6,658 bases of DNA. It comes from an uncultured Candidatus Altimarinota bacterium (lineage in GTDB: Bacteria; Patescibacteriota; Gracilibacteria; BD1-5; UBA6164). The notes beneath the pieces were generated by a model. The model ran no database searches. It worked only from the letters and a program-made list of their open reading frames with translations, and had not been told where the DNA came from. Positions 1 to 5,766 of this stretch are shown piece by piece. A program made the position numbers and the translations under genes. Numbering within the stretch: position 1 is the stretch's first letter; the number at the start of each line of letters is the position of its first letter. The stretch is taken from positions 1-6,658 of the forward strand of contig CALHAQ010000058.1 of assembly GCA_937931775.1 (NCBI GenBank). Reading direction: 5' to 3'.

Positions 1-527
1 TCTCTTTCCCCCTCTGCATCTATTCATATGCAAATTCAAAATGGCTTGTGTACTTTTGAAAATATTTTTGCCTTAAGTCTGGTATTTGATACTCCTATAG
101 AAACAGGAATTCCAATTTTTTCAAATATATCTTGTTGTAAATATTCAAGATATGCGTGAATATCTTGTCCATGGATCTCAGGAAGTCACGTTATTTCTAC
201 AAAAGCTTCATCGATAGAAAATACCCTCACATCAAGTGTATTTTCTCGCAAATAGTCCATCAATTTTCGTGAAATGTTTGCGTATAAATTCATATGTACT
301 CAGCAAAAATAGGCATCTTTATTTTTTAAAATTTGCTTCGCTTCCCAGATAGGAGTTCAGACTTTTATTCAGGCTTTTTTGGCATTATATGTTGCAGCAA
401 CGATAATTTCTTCCCCAACACATACATACTTATCTCTTAATTTTGGATCATCTAAGACCTCACAACTCGCAAAAAAGCTGTCACAATCTATATGCGCGAA
501 TATATGTTTTGATGTTTTAAATTTCAT
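1..527 (-). CDS. Y-family translesion DNA polymerase (DinB/UmuC-like), 3' part beyond left edge
   Basis: Lesion-bypass DNA polymerase, probably acting on stalled replication forks. With TGA read as Gly, 175 codons are open from the ATG at 527-525 to the window edge. The N-terminal palm motif is IDCDSFFASCE (residues 13-23): D14 is the expected metal ligand and F19 the expected sugar steric gate. YNAKKAGIKVGTP (47-59) is the conserved nucleotide-contacting segment, and VFSIDEAF (102-109) carries the catalytic Asp-Glu pair D106/E107. A segment starting GIPVSIGVS (139-147) follows. Six of eleven glycines are TGA (residues 53, 57, 76, 114, 164, 168). G53 and G57 fall where the family has conserved glycines (GI.sGmP), which supports the recoding. 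The SCEVLDDPKLR stretch looks somewhat UmuC-like, while the overall spacing resembles DNA polymerase IV, so I give no symbol. The thumb and little-finger domains lie outside the window. No Shine-Dalgarno is visible; an 18-bp hairpin sits about 34 bp upstream of the start. Confidence 0.93.
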
Positions 528-560
528 ATATACAAAATATATACACTTATGATTTTTGCA

Positions 561-601
561 AATATAAAAAGACTATTTTTTAGAAATAGTCTTTTTATAT
601 T
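561..601 (-). terminator. Strong hairpin, probable terminator of the membrane-protein gene
   Basis: Perfect 18-bp inverted repeat: arms 561-578 and 584-601 around a 5-nt loop (TTTAG on the plus strand). Each arm holds a GACTATTT/AAATAGTC core next to a run of five T or A, so it could terminate in either direction. It starts 10 bp after the TAA of the minus-strand membrane-protein gene, which is the natural user. Beyond it only about 33 bp remain before the polymerase start, so that gene must have its promoter inside or next to this hairpin, or depend on read-through. Confidence 0.8.
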
Positions 602-610
602 ATATGATTT

Positions 611-1018
611 TTATTTATCGACTCGCATCATGATATTCACTGGCCTGAGAAGATATCTCCAAATACATGCATAGAGCATTATAGCTATTGGGATCGTGAG
701 ATATTGCGAAGGCCCAGAGAGATGAAAAAGTTTCTCGGGTACGTAGAGCCAAAAGTTTCATAATATCGTAAAAAATAGTCCGTGACATCACCCGAATATC
801 CAATACTTATTCATTCACTCAGCAGGAATATGGTTCTTTATAAAAATAAATAATATATTTAAAAGTCCAAAAAGAGTAAGAATGGAAACGACTTCATAGA
901 AATAATGAAAGCCTGCTTCAGGAGTGAGAGTTGTTGCTATACCCATATATAAAAGTGGAATAATAACTGCCGGAAAAGATGATCCAGCGATGAAAGCACG
1001 CAAATAGAGATTATTCAT
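611..1018 (-). CDS. Small multi-pass membrane protein of unknown function
   Basis: I do not recognise a family. With TGA as Gly the frame runs from ATG (1018-1016) to TAA (613-611) and encodes 135 residues. TGA occurs at residues 68, 77 and 87; residues 76-77 are a Gly-Gly pair written GGG TGA. Four hydrophobic stretches suggest four membrane helices at about 8-27, 41-60, 73-92 and 106-122, joined by short loops; the C-terminus is basic (MMRVDK). There is no obvious cleavable signal or catalytic motif. In the standard code the gene would appear to be only the first 67 residues, and another frame gives a spurious 62-residue ORF at 615-803. It is divergent from the FG-GAP lipoprotein gene and ends just before a strong hairpin. 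It could be a conserved small inner-membrane protein specific to this lineage; that is inference. Confidence 0.72.
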
Positions 1019-1104
1019 ATTGAGCTATAAGCTAAAAAATAATAATTTCAGAATACTTACTTTTCTATATAATGAAATAGTAAATATTTTCTAAGTAGCT
1101 ATAT
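1019..1104. other. Divergent intergenic region with candidate promoters
   Basis: This 86-bp AT-rich gap separates divergent starts, so promoters for both directions must lie here or inside the flanking genes. On the plus strand a perfect TATAAT is present (listed separately). On the minus strand only loosely matching A/T hexamers are seen. No RNA gene and no convincing Shine-Dalgarno sequence is visible. Confidence 0.5.
1068..1073 (+). promoter_or_regulatory. Candidate -10 element (TATAAT) for the FG-GAP lipoprotein gene
   Basis: A perfect TATAAT lies 31 bp upstream of the ATG at 1105, which would give a leader of about 25 nt. The best -35 at 17-bp spacing (ATTTCA, 1045-1050) matches the consensus at only three positions. 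The background is very AT-rich, so chance is a real possibility. Confidence 0.35.
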
Positions 1105-2718
1105 ATGAAAAAACTATTGGTTCTCACTTCTTTGATAATACTCAGCTCTTGCTCTGGGAATCTCGATATTGACATCGATATCGATGATACTTCTGACAAA
1201 AATACTCTAGAGCAGACTACAGATATATCCTCTTCTGGAGAAATAGTATTTCAAACACCTGATAAGCCAAGTTTTAGCGAAATAGATATAGATTTTGAAC
1301 ATAATTATGATAAAAATAAGGCCCTCGCATTTCTAGGAGGAACATTTTTTGATTTAGAATCTGATGGACACAAAGAGTTTATTATCACTGGAGGAGCAGG
1401 AGAAAATGATGGAGTTTTTAGGTATAAAAATGGTGAAATTATAGATATCACTGAAAAATCTGGAATAAATAATACTCTTGCTAGCTATGGAGCCTACGCA
1501 ATAGATTTTGATGAAAACGGGTATGATGATATCTTTATTACTCGTCAGGATGGTATTTACTACTATGAAAATACTTCTTGAAAATTGCAGGAAAAGAAAC
1601 TCAATATTCCTCTCCCTAAAAATTCTATTCCATTAGATATAGATTTTGCAGATATCGATGGAGATAATGATCTTGATATGTACGTGTCTACATTTATCAA
1701 TCAAGACCTATTTAAAGCAGCAACTTTTAATGATCCAAATCACTCACAAAAAAATATCCTTTTGCAAAATGATGGAAATCTTAACTTTACAAATATTACA
1801 GATGAGAGTGGACTCAATCTTTCTATAAATACTTTCACTTCAACTTTTGCAGATCTCGACGGAGATAATGATCCTGATATTGTAATAGCAACGAATACAG
1901 ATACTGTAAGAATATTTGAGAATACAGCTGGGAGATTCACGCAAGTATATGCAAGTGATATTTACGGTTTCTGGATGTGACTCGCTATCAGTGATGTAGA
2001 CGCAGATGGAGATAGTGATATATTTCTGAGTAATGTAGGAACAAGTATTCCTGAGAAATTATTACAGGGAGATAGTAGAGCAGATCAAAAAGTAGTATCC
2101 AAGTATTTATTTTTAGAAAACTCGGGAGATATGAAATTTTCTGAGAAAAAATACTGAGCTTTTGATGATCTTGGATTTGGCTGGTGAATTGTCCCTACAG
2201 ATTTCAACCTCGACGAACAGACTGATTATCTCATCATGCAAAACTATATCAAATGGGCTCCACATAAACTCTCAAAACTCACAGGAGAACTTCTTGTGCA
2301 AGAAAACTCAGATCTCAAGGCAAGTATCAGAGATTATAGACTCACAAATAAAAATTATGGGATATCAGCTCTTGTAGGAGATCTAAATGGAGATAATTTC
2401 GATGATATTATTTACCTCAATCTAGACGGTGACGTGAAAGCATTTCTCAGAAATACTGACACTAAAAATAATTTCCTCAAAATAAATATACCAAATACTG
2501 CGAAGTACTTACTTGCAGATTTTGAAATCAAAGCCTGAGAAACAAGTCTCGCAAGAAAGAGTTTCATTCCAAAACAGTGACTGATGACCAAGCAAGACTC
2601 GAGTATTACTTTTGGACTCAATACAATCAAAGTGGTACCAGACAGTCTCACCATACATTATCAAAATGGAGAAAGTGAAGACATACAAGTGGAGTGATTG
2701 AGTGTTATAAATCTATAA
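1105..2718 (+). CDS. CRTAC1-like FG-GAP/VCBS-repeat lipoprotein with ASPIC/UnbV-type C-terminus
   Basis: Predicted surface-anchored beta-propeller lipoprotein of 537 residues. The N-terminus MKKLLVLTSLIILSSC is a lipoprotein signal with lipobox LSS-C16, followed by an acidic linker containing DIDIDIDD. Calcium-loop motifs of the FG-GAP/EF-like type recur: DFDENGYDD (134-142), DIDGDNDLD (183-191), DLDGDNDPD (250-258), DVDADGDSD (297-305), DLNGDNFDD (426-434), with weaker ones between. The C-terminal part (about 457-530) has SSITFGLN and SLTIHYQNGE, which resemble the hFGLG and vWPdG signatures of ASPIC/UnbV domains seen in CRTAC1-family proteins. Seven in-frame TGA codons are read as Gly (1579, 1978, 2155, 2185, 2536, 2578, 2695); the true stop is TAA at 2716-2718. 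Read with the standard code, the gene splits into several fragments. Members of the family are extracellular binding or adhesion-type proteins; the ligand here is unknown. It is monocistronic between a divergent neighbour and a terminator. Confidence 0.9.
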
Positions 2719-2721
2719 ATA

Positions 2722-2752
2722 AAAAAGAGATTCTAAGATAGAATCTCTTTTT
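2722..2752. terminator. Bidirectional intrinsic terminator between convergent genes
   Basis: Perfect 14-bp inverted repeat, arms 2722-2735 and 2739-2752, with a 3-nt loop (or 13 bp with a 5-nt loop). The AGAGATTCTA/TAGAATCTCT core is flanked by A5 and T5 tracts. It begins 4 nt after the TAA of the FG-GAP gene and lies 6 nt from the stop of the converging helicase gene, so it serves both. Confidence 0.88.
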
Positions 2753-2757
2753 CTATG

Positions 2758-3999
2758 TTATCTTCTTCTCCTATCATTTGCTTCTCTTCTGTACATCTTT
2801 TTTCTTTCTTCCTTTTGAGCATTGAGCTTTTTCTTATCGGCTTTTGAAAGAACACCCGTGATATTAATATGGTATGGATGGTTTTCCATACGACGGATTT
2901 TTTGACCTGTGAGTTTTTCTATATCTAGGAGATATTCATACTCTTCCCTATCAGAAAATGAGATTGCTACTCCATCTTTCCCTGCTCTCCCAGTTCTTCC
3001 TATTCTATGTACATATGTTTCAGGCTCATTTGGGAGGTCATAGTTTACGACAAACATCAGCTCATCTATATCTATTCCCCTTGCTGCTATATCTGTCGCT
3101 ATGAGGACTCTGGTCTTTCCTGACTTAAAGTTTGATAATGCTCTCTGCCGGTTATTTTGCGTCTTATTTCCATGAATTGCTTCAGCAGTAATATTTGCCT
3201 TTCACAGTTCTCTCACGACTCTATCTGCTCCATGTTTGGTACGAGTAAAAACAAGTACTTGTTCCATTTTTTTATTCCCAAGAATAGTAATAAGAAGATT
3301 TTTTTTATCTGTTTTTTCTACAAAAAATATAGCTTGAGAGACTTTTTCAGCAGTAGATGAAACAGGAGTTACTTCTATTTTTATAGGATTATTTAAAATA
3401 CTATCAGCCAAATGAGAAATTTCTTTTGGCATAGTAGCTGAGAAAAAAAGTGTCTGTCTCTTTGCTGGAACGATAGTTAACACTTTTCTTACATCATTTA
3501 TAAATCACATATCGAGCATACGATCAGCTTCATCAAGGATCAATATCTCTATATGTTTTAAATCTATATATCACTGATTTATAAGATCAAGAAGTCTTCC
3601 TGGGGTAGCAACAAGTATATCTACTCATCTTTTCAGCTTTTGTACTTGTGAGCTTTGGTTTACTCCTCAAAATATTACAGCATGTTTTAAATTGAGATTA
3701 TTTCCATAATCTTTGATATTATCCTCTATCTGGATTGCAAGTTCACGAGTGGGAGTCAAAATAAGGCATTTTATAGCTCATGATCTATTTTCGAGCTTCT
3801 TTTCGCGAGAAAGTATTTGAAGAGTCGGTATCGCAAATGCTGCTGTTTTCCCAGTTCCTGTTTGTGCTGCCCCCAAAACATCTCTTCATTCTAAAATATG
3901 AGGAATCGATTGCTGCTGAATAGGAGTTGGGCTTTTATATCATTTTTTTTCTAATGATGAAAGAATAGGATCAATAAGACTAAGATCTGTAAAAAGCAT
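2758..3999 (-). CDS. DEAD-box ATP-dependent RNA helicase (RhlE-like)
   Basis: ATP-dependent RNA unwinding enzyme of 413 residues, cytoplasmic, likely in ribosome assembly or RNA turnover. All superfamily-2 motifs are present in order: Q motif GYKSPTPIQ (20-28), Walker A AQTGTGKT (45-52), PTRELA (83-88), GG (111-112), TPGR (132-135), DEAD (156-159), SAT (187-189), VFTRTK (250-255), ATDIAARGID (301-310) and HRIGRTGR (331-338). A short basic tail (KKMYRREANDRRRR) follows the helicase core, like the short extensions of RhlE-type proteins. Eight of 25 glycines are TGA (residues 20, 38, 74, 111, 125, 143, 165, 266). G20, G38, G111 and the DMGF glycine G165 are near-invariant in the family, which makes this gene the best proof of the recoding. 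No TGA occurs after residue 266. The start at 3999-3997 fits the family's N-terminus (FTDLSL...ILSSL); no Shine-Dalgarno is seen. The stop is TAA. Confidence 0.96.
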
Positions 4000-4018
4000 G
4001 GACCGTTTATTTTAATAA

Positions 4019-4024
4019 ATTATA
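4019..4024 (-). promoter_or_regulatory. Candidate -10 element (TATAAT) for the helicase gene
   Basis: A TATAAT on the minus strand lies 19 bp upstream of the ATG, implying a leader of only about 10-15 nt. A second minus-strand TATAAT is at 4051-4046, and its -35 region (TTTTTA) is poor. I cannot choose between them from sequence alone. Confidence 0.25.
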
Positions 4025-4111
4025 TAATATCAGTATATACATAAAATTATATTCTTGCACTTAAAAAATAAAAAACATAAATTTTTCTATATTTTTTAAT
4101 TATCACTTCTA

Positions 4112-4144
4112 TTCATTCACTTCACTCTAGTGAAAGTAAATGAA
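4112..4144 (+). repeat. Imperfect inverted repeat (hairpin) with an alternative pairing partner
   Basis: The arms TTCATT-C-AC-TTCAC and GTGAA-A-GT-A-AATGAA pair through 13 base pairs, with one bulge and one C/A mismatch, around the tetraloop TCTA. The central AGTGAAA (4129-4135) can pair instead with TTTCACT at 4148-4154, so two mutually exclusive hairpins are possible. It is not placed after any gene reading in its direction, so it is not a simple terminator. Confidence 0.4.
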
Positions 4145-4264
4145 ATTTTTCACTAACAAACCTTTTGCAAAAAAAACTAACATATATTTAATATACTTTA
4201 TATATAAAACTCATTATGTCTGTGATATTTTATGGGGCTAGCTTTGCTTTTAGGGCTTTATAAA

Positions 4265-4290
4265 TATACTAGAAAGTATACTAATATAAT
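4265..4290 (+). promoter_or_regulatory. Candidate operator plus -10 box directly upstream of the pilin-like gene
   Basis: TATACT-AGAA-AGTATA (4265-4280) is a 6-bp dyad around a 4-nt spacer. TATACTA also recurs directly at 4265-4271 and 4277-4283, 12 bp apart. A perfect TATAAT (4285-4290) follows, only 10 bp before the ATG at 4301, which would imply a nearly leaderless mRNA. The dyad would cover the spacer of such a promoter. All elements are A/T-only or nearly so, so chance occurrence is possible. Confidence 0.3.
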
Positions 4291-4300
4291 ATTATTATTT

Positions 4301-5755
4301 ATGAGAAGAAAAGATGCAACAGCATTTACGCTTGTAGAACTTATTGTTGTAATAACTATTCTTGCTATTCTGGGTACTATAGCATTTTTGAGCTTTACTG
4401 GATATGCACAAAGTGCTAGAAATTCATGACGACTTTCAGATATGAAGGTTATAGAAAAAGCTATGAGTCTGATACGATCTACTGGTGAAAGTTATCCTAC
4501 TCCAGATAATGCTATTGATATTACATACTCAGGTGCCACTATGTGGACTCAGTGAACTTTTGGGAAAGACTCCATATCAGCCATAAGACGAATGTCTAAT
4601 ATTCCAACTGATCCTTCTCTATGAATAGAATATACATATTCTGTGCTACGAGGTGGGAGGTCGTTTCAAATTTGAGGAGTACAAGAGTGATGATTCCTAT
4701 CATCTACAAATACTATTATACCTGAGACACATGCTATAAGTAGTTTAAATTACTACGGTTATACTATAGGTGATTATGTCTCTTATGATGTTCCAGCTAT
4801 TGGAGATACTTGGTGTAGTCTGATTACTACACCAAGTATAACACTCAGTGATATACCAGCATGAGGGGAGCTCATTGACGGAGATACGTATAATTATGTT
4901 TATAAAAAATCAGGTCATCTCCCTAATAGTTTCAGTGGAGCACTAACTCCAGGAACAGCTCCTACATGATTTCAAATATTAGAAGTACTCGACTCATGTA
5001 CTCTCTCTACTGTGACGCAGCTTGATCTATATGTAGCCAAACTTTCTACAGCATACCAACAGCTTTCATCGCTTCCAAAATATGAAGAAGTAGTATTTGA
5101 CGCAAATAGTCTCTCTTTTAAGCTAGATTCTATAGCTTGGCTCGAAGATCATGGTATAGAGGTCAGTAAAGAAATTATTGATGAGTATAACTCTCCTCTA
5201 CCTGAACGTAGTTTCATTGATTTATTCACAGCTGCTAACAGTACTCAGCTCGTATGAACCCATACTCCTAGTAGCGCTTCTGGGGCTTGGTGACTTGCTT
5301 CAGGGTGAGATATTTCTGCCCATAGTATTTCTGGAAATACTATGGAAAAAAACGGAAGTTCCACAACACTCGTATACCCTATTCCTAGTCCATCCATCAC
5401 TCTTCCAAATTATGAGTTATCATTTGATATAGATGAATTTTCAGGATGAAGTATATCAAGTTACCTACGTTACGTAGATAATAATAACTACTATAAAGCT
5501 GAAATTTCTTCCTCCGGATATATTGTAAGTAGAAACTTATTAGGAACAGAGTCTATATTTGCAAATATTAGTGATCCTGTAAGTGATGGAAGTACCATTT
5601 TATTCTCAGTCTCTGGAGACACATTAGTACTAGAAGTAAATGGAGTAGAAAAAGAAAATATTCTTGCTGGGTGAATTATTCCTGTTGGAAACCCTATGCT
5701 GCATCTCCAAAATAACACTGCAAGAATTGATAACTTTACACTCACTTATAAATAA
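4301..5755 (+). CDS. Prepilin-like protein (type IV pilin/pseudopilin N-terminus) with large ectodomain
   Basis: Predicted pilin-like surface or pseudopilus protein of 484 residues. The short basic leader MRRKDATA precedes FTLVELIVVITILAI (residues 9-23), the class III signal cut by prepilin peptidase before F9. E13 is the conserved Glu+5 of the mature protein. The -1 residue is Ala rather than the usual Gly. The hydrophobic helix ends near residue 30 and continues into an amphipathic segment (YAQSARNSGRLSDMKVIEKAM) typical of pseudopilins. The ectodomain has only two cysteines (C172, C233), a possible disulfide pair. The last part (about 368-484) is beta-rich with NNNYYKAEISSSG, LVLEVNGVE and ARIDNFTLTY, reminiscent of LamG/concanavalin-type jelly rolls. 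Thirteen TGA codons are read as Gly, including the tandem pair at 130-131. I chose the ATG at 4301 over the in-frame ATG at 4232, which would add 23 residues of atypical leader. The ORF ends at TAA 5753-5755. At 484 residues it is far longer than a classical pilin (about 150). The downstream gene starts 11 bp later, so the two are likely cotranscribed. Confidence 0.88.
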
Positions 5756-5766
5756 ATTTTATTCCA

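Larger units (their letters stand above)
4000..4300. other. AT-rich divergent intergenic region
   Basis: These 301 bp separate the helicase (minus) and the pilin-like gene (plus). No RNA gene is recognised. I see candidate -10 boxes on both strands, an imperfect hairpin with an alternative partner (4112-4154), and a dyad with a direct repeat just upstream of the pilin start (4265-4283). A 15-codon plus-strand ORF (4216-4263) ends 37 bp before the pilin ATG; I cannot support it as a gene. Confidence 0.55.

Noticed and set aside
615..803. 62-residue minus-strand ORF.
   Set aside because: It lies in a different frame inside the membrane-protein gene, which is open over the same stretch once TGA is read as Gly and has a coherent hydrophobic pattern.
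1173..1186. 14-bp palindrome CATCGATATCGATG.
   Set aside because: It lies in codons for the Asp-Ile repeat of the lipoprotein linker. Repeated GAT-AT(A/T/C) codons produce it without needing a regulatory role.
1105..2718. Interpretation as a string of pseudogene fragments or frameshifts.
   Set aside because: All fragments lie in one frame, are separated only by TGA, and join into a continuous FG-GAP protein when TGA is Gly. The same happens in every gene of the window.
4216..4263. 15-codon ORF upstream of the pilin-like gene, possibly a leader peptide.
   Set aside because: It is too short, has no ribosome-binding site, and shows no run of regulatory codons.
4232..4300. Upstream in-frame ATG extending the pilin-like protein by 23 residues.
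   Set aside because: It would place a second hydrophobic and basic stretch ahead of the prepilin motif. The ATG at 4301 gives the short basic leader expected for prepilin peptidase substrates.
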